Made by a program: the position numbers and the translations under genes
Shown here: one piece after another, positions 34,901-47,147 of the stretch
Layout: every line of letters starts with the position of its first letter
How positions within the stretch are numbered: the first letter of the stretch is position 1
Source of the DNA: Gamsiella multidivaricata
Taxonomy: Eukaryota > Mortierellomycota > Mortierellomycetes > Mortierellales > Mortierellaceae
Length of the DNA stretch: 64,000 bases
Direction of reading: 5' to 3'
Assembly: GCF_025024155.1 (NCBI RefSeq)
Contig: NW_026251759.1
Span: forward strand, 62,001-126,000
Notes under the pieces: model-generated
The model's database searches: none
What the model saw: only the letters and a program-made list of their open reading frames with translations
What the model was told of the DNA's origin: nothing

Positions 34901-37133
34901 TTGTTCCCCTCAGTATCCATTTGAGAAGCACCGCTGCCCCATGCAAAGGTAGCTTTTTCAATCTGAACCACAGCCACGTTCGGGTCCTTAGGTAAGGCTG
35001 CGTCGCGTGCCACAGCAGAAGCATCGATCTCCTCCTTGAGTAGGAACTTTTGAATTCGCCTACTGGCAACTCGAAGGCTGACCGAATACTCGGTTACTAA
35101 GGACATGGCTCCGACTGGACGGCTCAACAGCGCGAACAAACTCAGACTGACAAAAACCACCTGGGCATTAATCTTTCCGGGAGTGAATCCAGGGCCGCCG
35201 AAGGCGGCAAAGACCGCAAAGGACACAAAGGCCATCATCAGAGGTAAGCATGTGAAGATAATCGAGAGAAAGGATTCGACCAGACGGGACTTGCGTAGTA
35301 GCTGGATCTCCTTGGCGCGATAGGAGTTGACTTTTTCCTTGTAGGCTGGCTCGTACCCATACAGTTTGATGTTCTTTATGTTGGATAGCAATTCGCCCAT
35401 AAGACGCACGCGACTATCCATGGCCTCGTATTTCTCGTCCCTGGCACGGTCGAAGAACTGGCCTGCATAGCCTTGGATAGGCGTGACGATAACGATCATG
35501 GAGAGGCCGCAGAAGACAGACCATCCCAGGATGTTATACACTAAAGAGTCGTAATATACGGAGCATTACAAACGTTGAGTGGGATGAAAGACATATTTTT
35601 GGAGAGCATGACTGAAAGCGGTCTCCCCATAGCGTGGTTTTACTTACACATTGCAGTGGCAACTACGATTTCAAAAGGCACAGTGAACCAATATGGGACC
35701 CAGATCAGATCCTTGGTCCACTTTTCAGCATCAGTCGACATATGGTTGGTGATCGATCCCGTCGATGCTTTGGCTCTGCTATCGGGGGACAGCACCAGAG
35801 CCTTGCGATAAATCATGCCGACCAATCCATTCCTGATTTCGAGTCCCAGCTCGGAAGTAACCTTGCGGTACTGCCCCATCAGTAGAGAAACCGCAACGCT
35901 GACAAAGAACATTTCCAGCGCCAGGATTATGCCCCTGGCCCGAGGCACGTCTGTATTCTCTGACTCGATATAGATCAGGATCTGTTGGATGATTACCGGT
36001 AACAGGAACTGCAGCGAAGAGGCGATCAGGTGGATGGCGGTCGCGGTGAGGAAACGCCAGAAGAACGTCTTTGTAATGACCCATATCAGGTTCGGAGGCC
36101 TGGCATTTCTCTTGGTACCATTCTCGATATTGGAGGTCTCAACAGCTCTCTTGTGGACTTCCCAGTTGAGGACGAGCCACTGGTACGCGTGCGTAGTCTG
36201 AGCCTTCCCGGGCATGATATCCTCGATGTCGGCGATCGTCAACGTTTTGATGTACCCCAACGAGATAATCGTCTGCAGGTAATGAAAGGTCCATCGAGAA
36301 AACAGATTGGCCTTATCGTGCTGGTTGGCTGTGCTGAGCAGTTGGATGTGCGAACGACCACGCGGGAAGGCCTCGAAGAAGAACGCGGCCAGGATGGCGC
36401 CAAAGTAGGTGTAGAAAGCATGCACCTGTATATCGATCGGGCTCTCATCATGCTGATTACGTCGCGTGTAGTGCGAGTACAGGCAAATGGATGCTGCAAA
36501 AATTGAGTACAGCTCGAAAAAGAAGATAACGCTCGAGGAGCGGATCTGGTAGTTGGATTCCAATTTGCTGGCACGCATGGCCAAGACCTAAATGGCAATG
36601 ACGAGTTTAGCATCACTAGCATTCTGGATCTTTTCGAGATCATTCATTCATGTGCGTCCTTGTTTATGCTTTTCTTTTCTTCTCTTTTTTTTCGCATAGA
36701 GACTGAAGCCTCTTTTCCTTACCCAGGCAACCAGCTGCCACCATGCCGCGAAGCTAGTAGACAGCGATGTGATAGGGGAAGTCAAGAATGTCACGATTGC
36801 ACCGACCACGACGAGCAGCGCCAGCTGGCTCGGCCAGTAGGTGAAGACATGGCCTTGTTCATGAGGGATCCCATGGTGGCGAAGATAGATTGACCGAGAG
36901 AGAAAGGCGACCGAGGCTAGGACAGCGGGCGCACCCATCAGGACTGTACTCTGAAAGCAGGGCGTCAGCGAGATCTTGTCCTCGTTTATGGGGCCCTAGA
37001 ATGACAGGAAGTTATTGTCAGGTGTCGGTATGATCCGCGAGTGCTGCAGCGGCGGACAGGCGGCAGAACCAGAGCGGATGCTTACCCATCCCTGGGAATC
37101 GCACCAGGACGACCCGGCAGCAGGAGAATGCAT
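31924..37133 (-). CDS. Full-length ABCC/MRP-type transporter, copy 2
   Basis: Seven exons on the minus strand (37133-37086, 36995-36723, 36587-35648, 35540-33989, 33909-33619, 33523-33128, 33028-31924) give 1534 residues. The start MHSPAAGSSWCDSQGWGP and LTPCFQST match the TMD0 entrance of MRP proteins. NBD1 carries GRVGRGKSS, LSGGQKQR and VYLLDDPLSAVD. NBD2 carries GRTGAGKSS, FSVGQRS and ILVLDEATAAVD. It is a paralogue of the transporter at 22-27 kb, in opposite orientation. Most of the protein has diverged (for example NBD1 SAIIGEMYKREG against SAITGDMYKQQG), yet two blocks are identical in DNA. The 18-nt exon of copy 1 is fused here into the exon ending MSFFDVTP. An ATP-driven conjugate pump role is expected. 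Confidence 0.93.
31948..32431 (-). repeat. Conversion tract 2, NBD2, in ABCC copy 2
   Basis: 484-bp partner of 26859-27342, inverted. The match ends at one side with a G-to-A difference (26858 against 32432) and at the other just before the different C-terminal codons. Confidence 0.9.
34376..34631 (-). repeat. Conversion tract 1, NBD1, in ABCC copy 2
   Basis: 256-bp partner of 24449-24704, inverted, with mismatches at both edges (34375 and 34632). Confidence 0.9.
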
Positions 37134-37416
37134 CGACGGAGGAGAGAGTTGCTGGTGTGAAGGATGGAGAAAAATGAAACAAAGATGGAATCCGGTGTAG
37201 ACTAACTGCAGCAAGGTTTTATTATTTACCGAACGACAGGGTCCCAGCTGTGGGCATCATGTCATCACCACCAGGACCTCCCTTTCTTCATTACCACGTC
37301 GCCCCTAAACTGCGGATTCTGCTCCGAGAGCTCCAACTGTCATTACGGCCGCTCGTATTCGCGCTTTATAGTTTATTTTCAACTTTCCTAGGAGTACCTC
37401 GCACGAAATGAGCCTA

Positions 37417-38558
37417 TCATCTCAACTTCCTCCGCCCATCCAGCCCTTCGTCCCACTTCCATTCTTGTGTGGACGAATACACCGGGTGGATCTCCGTTCC
37501 AGCCGCAATTAGTGCATCCTTGTGCTTGGACCATATCGCTCCGTATTGTGTGAAGGGCAGTTGTGGGTAGAGGTGGTGGATGTTGTGCAGGTGCTGGTTC
37601 AGCAACGGGATCGCAAGGTTGAGACCGTTCGAATACAGGATCCCGCCTGTCACGCTCGTCATCTTGTACACGTTATCCTTGGCATTGTACGTGTGGCCTC
37701 CATCGGGGCGATGGGGCACGTACGCAAAAAGCCACGTAAGCAACCAGTATGCCTAAGAGGAAAGAGAAGCTTTCGTGGTTTAGTCGCGTCGTCGTATCTA
37801 TCGTATCAACTATAAAACATGAATAAACGGCGACTGAGGGTTAATTGTCCAATGAGAGTAGGACTTACAGTGCGCTGAGGAATGATCCAGTACTTGATAA
37901 AGGCCAGGCCCTTGTCGTTCATCTTCTTGATCATCCAGAACATGGACAAGTAAAAGAGCGCCGCATCCAGGATCTTGGCGTCCTTGACTTCGCCCATCAG
38001 CACAGCCTTGATCCAAAAAAAGTCAGGGACGAACCACTTGAAGAACCGAAGGACCATCGGTCCCCGGGCATCCCAGACATCGGGGTCCTTGTCTGTGTTA
38101 GTGTGTCGGTGGTGTAAGAGATGCAACTGGCGGTAAACGCCGAACGGAATGTTCAAGGGGATACCTGACAGGTACCCGACCAGGTTGTTGATCGGCTTCT
38201 TGTACACGCCCTTGGCGATCGATGAATGCGTACCGTCGTGTACCGGCGTAAACGACGCAAAGCAAGCCGCGGTCATGGCAGGGAATGTTAAGATGGCGGA
38301 GACCTTTTTCTTGTATGCGCCGTAATAGAGGACAGCTGCCCAGACCGCAAGGGACCCAGCAGCGACAGTGATCGTTGGGATGGCAATGGTCGGTGTCTTG
38401 AGGTCCTCCGAGGTGATCAGCGCCAGACGCTTAACTCTTGTTGGGGTTTCCGTTGCCTCGAAAGGTCTAGAGTGATCCCGCAGGGTATTCTTTTGCACGT
38501 CCTCAGCATTGGGCCTTGTTTGGGGCAGTGTAGCGCGATCAAGTGCTGTGATAGCCAT
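37417..38558 (-). CDS. Membrane di-iron fatty-acid desaturase/hydroxylase family
   Basis: Two exons (38558-37869 and 37752-37417) give 341 residues. Three histidine boxes are present: HDGTH (107-111), HLLHHRH (146-152) and HNIHH (286-290), the iron ligands of the FA_desaturase superfamily. Hydrophobic stretches near 58-80 and 85-105, and again near 205-245, are consistent with four membrane passes in the ER. The short first box and the NIPFGVYRQLHLLHH region recall bacterial-type desaturases and beta-carotene hydroxylases more than the classic fungal delta-12 or delta-9 enzymes. There is no cytochrome b5 domain. The substrate cannot be told from sequence. It ends with a basic tail GRRKLR. Confidence 0.75.
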
Positions 38559-39099
38559 GCTGCAAACTGTTTTTGGAATCGTGCTAGGAATATGTGTATG
38601 AAGCCGAACTCAAATGAATAAAGAAGGCGAATGAGATGGTTGAAAGGGAAGCGATTCGATTCCAACAGAGATCTCATTCATCCTCGCCGAGACCTTTTCC
38701 TCTTCTTAAAGTAGGACAACATATACACTTTACGCTGAACCACCACCGATCATGAGGATCGATGGCGTGGATACAATGCTGAGTCGCCACGCCTTCTATG
38801 AATGATCGATCCAAGTCGTTGGAACATGACATGGACCCTTGGGCTCGGGGGCCAGCGCAGTGTATGGTACGTAGATCGATACAAGCCGGTTCGGGCGAGT
38901 TCTCCTACCGTACCTTGATCTCCTCTTAGAGCTTTGTACTATGCACCCGAGCCGCGCCGCATCTTATCGCGCCGCCCGAAGCTACTTAGCCTGCGTCTTG
39001 CACGTAGACCACTTACTCAGTAGATATCTTCCCTTCAGAGAATATAGCCATGTATCAAACCACCGCCACGATTCTTGTACCGATCGCATAGGAATAGAT
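38559..39099. other. Intergenic, 541 bp
   Basis: Holds the promoter of the desaturase (minus) and the 3' flank of the MIT-domain gene (minus). No gene is visible. Confidence 0.5.
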
Positions 39100-41529
39100 T
39101 TATTTCGATGCAAGACCACTCATGAACAATGAAGCTGCACCCCTCAGAGCCATAACCAGACCGACTCGTTGTTGAGTTTGGTCAGTGTACGGCCCAGGGA
39201 GCGCAGATGCAGCTGTCTGTGAGAATAAGCCGTACCGCCGTGCCTCGAAAGGGTTTCTACCATGTTTGCGACCAAACTTATTTCCAACTTCCCCTTCGTC
39301 GTCCTCATCATCCGAACTCGCGTACTCTGAGGACGAAGACTCGTCTATTTCTCGATCGTACGCCTCAGTACCATCGTCCACCGTAGTGCTCTCCTCATCT
39401 TCCTCTGTAATAACTGAATATCGCCTCGTAAATGAAGGAGACGAGGCCTCCTTGTAGTCCACGATGGTCTGTGGATTATGAGACCGTTCTGCTTCTAGAG
39501 CCGGAAGAGCTGCCTGGACTTCATCTTGACTCTGATGCTGCTGGGTTACCAGAGCTTTAACGGTAGAATAACTGGGGGTCTCCTTGTAGGCGATTCCAGC
39601 CTTGACGAGACCGGTAACAGTGGCAAAGAACGTCTCGGTCATGACCTCGTGGATTGCGTACTGCTCGTCTAACTCAATCGCCTTCTCGATCGACTGCTTC
39701 GACAGCTGCCATGCCCTATCCTGAATATGAAACCTCTCATCCATTTTAGAGAAGATAGTACGAGAGGCATGGTAGCAAGTTTTGATCGCGTCTGGGATAG
39801 GAGACTGCTTGAGCCGGATGGCAGACTCGACTGCGGTGGCGACGATGGCCTCGCCGAGTGTCGGACCAGCATTGTCAGCGTCCTTTCCGCGTCGTCCTCG
39901 GCAAGAATTCCGGCTGCGATGACCCGACTTGCCATGCCGCTGCTTGCGCTGCGCACCCTGTGGACTATGAGGTGCATTGCTGCTGCTGCTGATGCTGGCG
40001 ATGGCGCCAGAGTGCTGATAGATCAAAGACGTTGCCTGGTCGAGATGCTCGCGATGTCGTCTACGCCGACGGCGGCGGAGTTGCTTTGAGTTGATGTCAT
40101 TCTCAGTTTCTCCATCTAGCTGGTTCTCTTGGAGGAAGTTTCGTAGTTGAGATTCAAAGGCTTCTCGTCGCAGAGGATCGCATGTCTCGACTGTTCGATA
40201 AAAAAAAAAAAGGAATGAGAATCTACGCACGATATATGCCATATAAGCATACTCACAAAAAAAACTACACTTACTTGGCAAAGCGTGCATCAGCATCGCA
40301 ATAGCAGCTAGATAGAGCTCAAATGCGTCATCGCCAGCTTCATCGTCGATGGTCTTGGACTGATCCTCCCTCTCAATGGCCAACGCTGATAGGGTGATCG
40401 CCTGGTCGACCAGCTTTTTGTTCAGTTTACGATAATGAACGTCTTCTGGTGAAATAGCCTTGCTCCCTGCCCCTGCTCCACGTTGTGTCGTCTTGGAGGC
40501 GATGTAGGTGAGTGTAGAGTCCATCACAGGGTGCTTCAGGATGCGGCCGGCAACAGGGATGGACCCCAACTGCTCCTTGGACGGCAAGAGGCCAGAACCG
40601 ACGGACGTGACCGAGGTGACTACCTTTTTGGCAGCCCGAAAGGGCATCAAAGGCGACGGCCTTGGGATCGAGGGAAGTCTGCCGTGCCATGTGGCCAGGA
40701 ACGACGGAGATGGCGATGACGGTGGAGTTGTAGAGGGACTCGGACCGGCGGAACAACTTGTGGATGTCGCATGGAGTGCAGGAGATGCGGGCGGCGTGGC
40801 AGCAGGGGTGTTTGATGCAGACCTTGACCTAATAAAAAATAATGACGAAGTGGGCGTAGCTGTCGGCGCTGGTGTTGTAACAGGATCTCTGGACGAGCCA
40901 TGAGGCAATGTTGGCTGCTGCAGATCCAATGGCTCGACCTCGCTCTCGAGCAGGACTGCGGAAGAAGATGCCAAAGACGTCAGAGACGGAGTGGGCGGTG
41001 TCGACGATGAGGGCGACCGCGGCGCTAGGGGAGGTGATAGCAGGAGCGATGGTGACGACGAAGATTTCTTGTGCTTTGATCTCGTAGGGGTCTGCGTCCT
41101 TGGGGATGGATAGGAGGACGAGAGGATGTCGGCGGGCGAAGGGTTGAAGTACCGTGCGTGATCGTAACTGTCCATCGGCACTCTGCCTATGGCCCTGGTG
41201 GGGGGAGTTGTATGGGAGGTCGGCGTGGAGTTGTTCCTTCGAATGGCATACCTTGGCACAATCATGGGTGAGGATGGTGAGGAGGCCATCTTGGAGCCTC
41301 TGCGGGGATGGTTTGAGGGCAGTGTGATAGTGGTCGTGGTATTAGCGTTGTAGCGATGGATCAGCTCCTTTGAATATTTTGAAGAGTGAAGATGTGTTTG
41401 AGAACGGCTTTTGTTGCTCCTCTTCTTGCTGGGGGTCCTGCTTTTGCGGTGGCAAAGGATGGAAGAGAGCTCAGGTAGCAGTGAGGGGATGTTGGAGTGA
41501 AGATAAGAAAGAGCCGAGAAGGGATTCAT
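39100..41529 (-). CDS. MIT-domain protein, Ser/Pro-rich
   Basis: Two exons (41529-40275 and 40190-39100) give 781 residues. The open frame begins earlier at a TTG, so the first ATG at 41529 is used. Residues 1-330 are disordered and rich in Ser, Thr and Pro. Around 362-440 lies a MIT-like helical hairpin: NKKLVDQAITLSALAIERED, then AFELYLAAIAMLMHALP, joined by the intron to IETCDPLRREAFESQLRNFL, the usual third helix. MIT domains bind ESCRT-III tails or microtubules and are found in proteins of endosomal sorting. The C-terminal half has helical segments (GEAIVATAVESAIRLKQ, AIELDEQYAIHEVMTETFF) and an acidic run. No catalytic domain is visible, so an adaptor role in membrane traffic is inferred. 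Confidence 0.65.
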   Translation of the reverse strand: MNPFSALSYLHSNIPSLLPELSSILCHRKSRTPSKKRSNKSRSQTHLHSSKYSKELIHRYNANTTTTITLPSNHPRRGSKMASSPSSPMIVPRYAIRRNNSTPTSHTTPPTRAIGRVPMDSYDHARYFNPSPADILSSSYPSPRTQTPTRSKHKKSSSSPSLLLSPPLAPRSPSSSTPPTPSLTSLASSSAVLLESEVEPLDLQQPTLPHGSSRDPVTTPAPTATPTSSLFFIRSRSASNTPAATPPASPALHATSTSCSAGPSPSTTPPSSPSPSFLATWHGRLPSIPRPSPLMPFRAAKKVVTSVTSVGSGLLPSKEQLGSIPVAGRILKHPVMDSTLTYIASKTTQRGAGAGSKAISPEDVHYRKLNKKLVDQAITLSALAIEREDQSKTIDDEAGDDAFELYLAAIAMLMHALPSKCSFFCEYAYMAYIVRRFSFLFFFYRTVETCDPLRREAFESQLRNFLQENQLDGETENDINSKQLRRRRRRRHREHLDQATSLIYQHSGAIASISSSSNAPHSPQGAQRKQRHGKSGHRSRNSCRGRRGKDADNAGPTLGEAIVATAVESAIRLKQSPIPDAIKTCYHASRTIFSKMDERFHIQDRAWQLSKQSIEKAIELDEQYAIHEVMTETFFATVTGLVKAGIAYKETPSYSTVKALVTQQHQSQDEVQAALPALEAERSHNPQTIVDYKEASSPSFTRRYSVITEEDEESTTVDDGTEAYDREIDESSSSEYASSDDEDDEGEVGNKFGRKHGRNPFEARRYGLFSQTAASALPGPYTDQTQQRVGLVMALRGAASLFMSGLASK

Positions 41530-44500
41530 TATTCCCGGGGATCTACGAGGTGCCGGAGAAGTGATCAAAGGGAAGGGTGTGCTTTACTCTTACTCAGCCC
41601 TGGATGTCACTCTGATTCTTTTGTGAAGAGGACAAGGAATAGAGTGGGATGCGAGGTGCGTCTGTGTTGTTTTCGACCGTTGTGCAAAACCGTTTAAAGG
41701 GCCATTGACCTCAACATATAATTGCAAAGGAAAAGATATAAAAGGGGACGTTAGAACATGAAGAAGAGTCTGTTGGAGTTATAGCGAAGGAAAGAGAAAA
41801 GAAAAAGAATAAGAGGGATGAAGGGAACCGGGGGGAGGTGTTTCTTCTTCAACGGAAGGAGGTGCCAAGGCTGAGTTTCCGGAGAAGCGACGAAAAAGTA
41901 AAAAACAAATAAAATGAGTTGGGTGGGATAGGATGTTCTTTATAACTTCAGCTCAAACACCCACGAGATAACGCTGCGAGGAAGAGAGTGCTGATTTCAG
42001 GCACCACTGCCACAGAGATAGAGAACAGGGCCAGCACTACTACCGCTGTCATTACCACCACCACCACCCGGTTGAGACTGAGGGAATAACGCGGGGCCAA
42101 GACTGAACGATGAGCGTGTACCCGTTCGTTTCTTCGCTCGATGCACAGACACTAATTTATAACTAAACACATACACATGCAACACGGATCAACTTCCTTC
42201 TACTGTACCCTCTCTCCTCATCGCGCCATCTTTTATATATGCATCTGCAACAACGTGTGCATGCAATATGCAATGTATGCACGTACCCTAATATTTATGG
42301 CAACAGTTTAGCTTCCATCGCGAACGCGAACGGGGTACGGCTCTTGTTTACTTCGCTTCCTGCACTTGCATGGTGCATGGTGGTGCATGCCATATTGTCT
42401 CCATGCTCCCTCTCCAAGGTGCGGTTCCCTCCTCCACCTTCCACCAACCAAACAATCCTGATCCGCTTTGCGGGTAAAACCTCTCTCTTTCCACAAGTGT
42501 CATCTCCTCCCAGAAACAACATAGCCATGACCCCCCTCCCCCGACCCCTCCCCCGACCCTCCTACCCCTAATGAGCTTGCACAAAGCGAACAACTGCATT
42601 CTGGGATGGATTGACCTGGGTGACACATGTTTGCCAAGTTTTTTTTCCGAATTTGTATAGTTCGTCTCAAAAAAAAAAGACCTCAACCCCTTTGGTCCGT
42701 GTCTGCAGCCTGCAATGAACGATAACTACAAGAAACAAGAAAGAGAACTTTGGCTGCAGGTCTATTCTTGTCGAAACATGTCGGATACATGCGGTCTTGA
42801 TCTCCTACTACGACATGTGCAAGTATTTCATTATGACACCGAGTATTTGACCAAGAACAACATAACCACGATGTTGATAAAGAGTTGAACGATGGACTAC
42901 GGCCAATGGCGCGTCATTGAGAACAGAAAACAAATCAAAACAGGAGATAATTGCTGCTATCGTGGCAACGTAAGGAAGCGAGTCTTGGATCTCTCCTTCA
43001 CTGGAGTGCCGTAATACTCCCCGCAAGCGGACCACTTTGTTCTACAGCCATGCGGCGCCTTCACGAGCATTTGCACGATATTCATTGCGAGATTATCGGA
43101 GTTGTCCTATCTTGACGCACCAATTATGGACGCATGCTTCGCCCTGGCCCAATAAACGTGAACAGAAGAACTTTGACCAGAAGGAACGAGTTTGGTTTTG
43201 TGTTCGATGGCGGGAACTCTATCGAAGCGGACTAAACAAGACATGTGCCTTTCTAGTCGGCGAATCCCTCGACGGCGTGTAAGTGTGAGAAAAGAAAGGC
43301 CCGAGTCAAGTACAGAGTCGGATCATATGCGATAGGCACGGTATCCATGTGGGTTGCCTCTCTTTGTATTTTAAGACGAACGGTCATGCTTGAGTAATCC
43401 TGATGCACGTCTAGATGGAAATGGTGTAGTGTATTTGCTTTCAGGACCGTATCGTATCGCAGTTATGAAATTTTATAGATTCCTCATAGATAAACCCTTA
43501 CATCGAAGCTACTTTTTAACAGTGGGCTGCATGCATTTAGCCTTCCTCCTGTGCTTCAAGAAAGAGATCTATATTTCGACCCTCGATGACATGTGAAAAC
43601 CATTTCGGTGTCACGGATCTGGCGCACTGGAAACCATACGTTCTGTACGTGACCAGAATCCAGTCTGGAGCTGGACACAAAGACCACAATGGTATGCTTC
43701 TAGATTCACAGATTCTGCATATTTGTATATTTATTGACAGACACGAACATGGCGCTACGAGTGTCGAAGAGAATCGAAGAGAATCGAAGTGTTAAACTAT
43801 ATATTTACGGAGACTATTAGGTGCGATTAGTGGGACCTAGCTTATAAAAGTTGAACTTGATCAGGGTGGGTGGGTGATGGCGGTGTCGATCACGGTTCCC
43901 GACAGACAGTTTCCTGATCGATCCCGTTCACCTTGTAGGAAGAGGCGCGCACGGTAGCGCTTCTTGGTAACCACGAACGTCAGCGGTGGGAAGGATCCCG
44001 CACCAGTCTGCAGCTGTGCAGGGCCCCGCTTTCGGGTTTCGCCGACCAGCCGATCCCATCTCGATAATAAAACCCTGCCTTTAATCTGTGAAGGATGAAA
44101 ATTCCCATAGAGATGGTTCTTCCGACCGAGCAGTTGCAGGCATGATGATCGTGATGTTGTGCGACAAACTCACGGCCTCACAAACCATGGCGCTCAGAGT
44201 AAGCGCGGATAGAGTGCATAGAACGCAAAGGGAAAACTTATGTTAGCGCGGGAAAGTTCAAGTAAGAACATAAAGCCATATCGGCGTTTAGAATAACGAA
44301 CGGTGAGTAATGGCTAGAAAGGGTCCAGCTTCAATGTGCACATCATACAAAAAAGCTGGTTCAGGGTACCCCGCCTGAACAGTGTCCCCAAGTGAGGGTG
44401 TACCCGCGAATGTCTAAGGTACTCTGCCGCCTACCTTATACTGCCGTCAGGATGACTGCACAGCATTTTGCGGCAATCCCTGAAGTCCCCTACATCCACT

Positions 44501-44734
44501 TCATATGATTTGCGTGAATGAAGAGGCCAGCAGGGGGCTGAGATGGAAGAAACACACTGAGTTGCTGTTTCTCATCGCACTCAGCGAATGCCTTTGAGCC
44601 CTCAGTTCGCAACCAGAGAACATACGGTGGGGGCGGTGGTGCTATACCACAGAGCTTGAACTACCATGCACTAAGAATCGGCGACTGATTACCTGTTTGT
44701 CTAAGGGGTCATTGAAGGCATATCGAGAAAGGTA
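41530..44734. other. Gene-poor stretch, 3.2 kb
   Basis: Upstream of the MIT-domain gene. It contains a long A/G-rich leader-like zone (41750-41930), a C-rich block at 42531-42569 and short repeats of GAATCGAAGA near 43764-43790. Open frames of up to 110 codons occur on both strands, but none looks like a known family. The sequence from 43840 to 44700 changes composition and may be transposon debris, but no terminal repeats or transposase pieces were found. Confidence 0.45.
42531..42569 (-). other. Potential G-quadruplex (minus strand)
   Basis: The plus strand has six C-runs of three to six bases separated by one to three bases. The minus strand therefore has six G-runs, which fits a G-quadruplex consensus. 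It lies about 1 kb upstream of the MIT-domain start codon. Confidence 0.5.
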
Positions 44735-47108
44735 ATGTGTGTTGAACCCACAGAAGTTGCATTAAGGGCCTTACACGATGACATGTATGGTGAAGGTTTG
44801 ATGAATCAACCATCAGCCGATCCATCCTACTCGATGAACATGTCACGAACCCCAATCGACCTAAGACCAAGCGACGCCTTGAAAAATATCAAGAATGAGT
44901 CCGTCCCAAATATTGCCCTGAGAACCACCTTTTTCCGAAATATGCCAGCCAGTTGCTGGACAGCGGAGGATTTCCTCCAACGAGGGTATCGGAAGCTGAG
45001 CGATTTTGTAGAGGACCTAAACCGCTTGGGCTCTATCAGGGCGCATACACCTACCGACATCTTGATAAGAAATTATTGCCGCCAGCTCGGGAACTATTTT
45101 ACTACGGAGGACGGCAAACTTCAGTTGGGGAGAGAAGTCTGTCAGAGGCGAAGGCTACGATAATTGGCTATCGTGCTCAGCGACAAGGTCCGTGCTTTGA
45201 TACTTCTAAAGCCAAATATAACGTAATCCAAGGCATACTAGTTATTTTTCTATGCTATGTATAGGCCAGTCAAGCTCCTCAGGTTTACCTTCGAAAGATA
45301 CACCTATGGCAGAAGCATCAGCCTCATCTGTTGGCCAAAACACCTCATCCGCAGAAGAGTCCTCAATATTGGTCTCGCCGAGGGAGCAACCAGAGGACGT
45401 CGCTTTGAAAGAGCCGTGGAAATCATTGACACAAGCTGCGATAAACAAGATTCGTGGCCACAGCATCAACAGTCTCGAGAATTTGAGCTGCGAAGGCCTG
45501 TCTGGTATCGAAAGCCATCTGTTTGAACGGATTCTCTCCTACTTGGCGATAGATAACCTTTCCCCACTCGAGCTCAAGGACTTGTTGTACGTATCGTAGG
45601 CAGCCATCTTACTTGCAGTGAAAGAATGTATGTAGGGGTTGTTACTCACCAGCGTATGATTATTTAACGCGCATCTAGTGTGGCGCTCACCGGCATTATC
45701 GATCTCCGAGTCACAACGTATAAGGACCTCACGTCGGCCGTCCCAGCTCTGGAGGAGAAAGATCCGGAACTCGATCAGCTCCTGAAGCAGCTGTCCAAGT
45801 TCCTTCGGCTCGGTCTTCGGACATTGGTTTTGAAATGCGACGTTATGCTAGGTGGACTGGCAAAGAAGGAGCTTGAGGGCACCGACGCACCCCCCCAAAT
45901 GGCCATCATACGTCTTGTTCGCTATCTGTAAGTTGTTTCTACACATGTATGGAGCTGTGACTTTTACACCACTCACCACTCAATAAATCTTTTGACATGG
46001 TGTTTCTTACTTTATCAAAGCGCAAGCATTATAGACGAAGGGAGTCAACCAGTCTCTGAAAGTGAGGTAGTGGCGGTATGGAAAGAGTGTTTGCAGATTC
46101 TGAGCAATGGGAAACTCAAGTTCCTGAGGTATGTGAATAGTAATGTTCGTGTTCTCAGTGTATGGATGCTTTTTCTGGACATATTGACAAACAACATATA
46201 CTCTTTGACAATAGCGGCGGGCACGTTTGCAGAGCTACGCAGACGCAAAAGCGACTGTTTATTACTCAGTTCAAGGTGCATGAGGAAACTAAGAGTGGTC
46301 GCAAGGTCGATTTACTCCTCCGCGTCGGGAACCTGGAGGTCCTCAATACGGAAGTGAAGCCAAACGATGACCAAAGCGCTGGGGATAAACAGTACAAGAA
46401 AAACATCAGGATAAACCACACGACCTTTCAGACAGCTGCGCGTCGTGGACTGGAGCTCCCTCCGATGCTCCCCCTTGATGTTCGAGGTAAGGAGCTACAT
46501 TGATATGAATGATGTTTAAAAAACAGCCAGTTGTCTTGTTCTAAGTAAGGTTTTCCTCTTCAGGTCTATGTGCGATCGTTTGCTGTATCAAGCAGGCAAG
46601 CGATAACATCCTAGTTGCAGGCCCTGCCTGCAGTAATTTGATAGTTCTGCCAAGCTCCAAAGAAGACCTCGAAAAGTTCTTGTGCGGAAGTTCACCCCAG
46701 ATCTTTTGGCAATATGTGGTATGTTTATTTCTGCTGCACTCTTCTGTATTGTCTTGTGTCACAACTAAATTGTGTCTTTTGTAGCAACTATTGCTTCAAT
46801 ATCAAAAAGCAATAGAAGAACTATTGGACAAGAACCGGGCCATATCCATAATAAGGCCCAGTGGACATCAGTCAAACACATGTACTCCACCGCCAAGATT
46901 GCACAGTATTGGTGATATCACCTTTTTTACGCTCAAGAGGTCGACACATTTGTGCTATGCAGGGTGGACGATGGGTGCAATCGGACATTCTCAATTAACG
47001 CTTATGCTCTCATTCTGTATCATATGCCCGGTAGCCTTGACATTGGCGAGGAATCAGCGTCGGCGGCAAGGAAAAGAGCTCCCTCGTAGAATTTTATTTA
47101 GCTTATGA
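44735..47108 (+). pseudogene. Lineage-type gene with candidate PD-(D/E)XK motif, apparently frameshifted
   Basis: Exons are inferred at 44735-45187, 45265-45586, 45679-45927, 46021-46128, 46215-46486, 46564-46718 and 46785-47108. From exon 2 on, phases close with good GT-AG sites. Exon 1 starts in one frame (MCVEPTEVALRALHDDMYG) but the frame that joins exon 2 (YRAQRQ-GQSSSSG) is different, so a shift of one or two bases is needed around 45130-45140. Exon 5 encodes ETKSGRKVDLLLRVGNLEVL then NTEVKP. The D...E-x-K spacing resembles a PD-(D/E)XK nuclease core. The rest has helical repeats and no domain I recognise. It could be a pseudogene, a sequencing error or a misread exon. The 3' end is the least certain part. 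Confidence 0.4.
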
Positions 47109-47147
47109 GGAATAAACACATTCCAAGCACTTCACAGACGGTGTAGC

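Noticed and set aside
43840..44680. Possible rRNA or transposon fragment
   Set aside because: A few words recall rRNA (GGTGAGTAATGG), but no longer match, terminal repeat or transposase piece could be seen.
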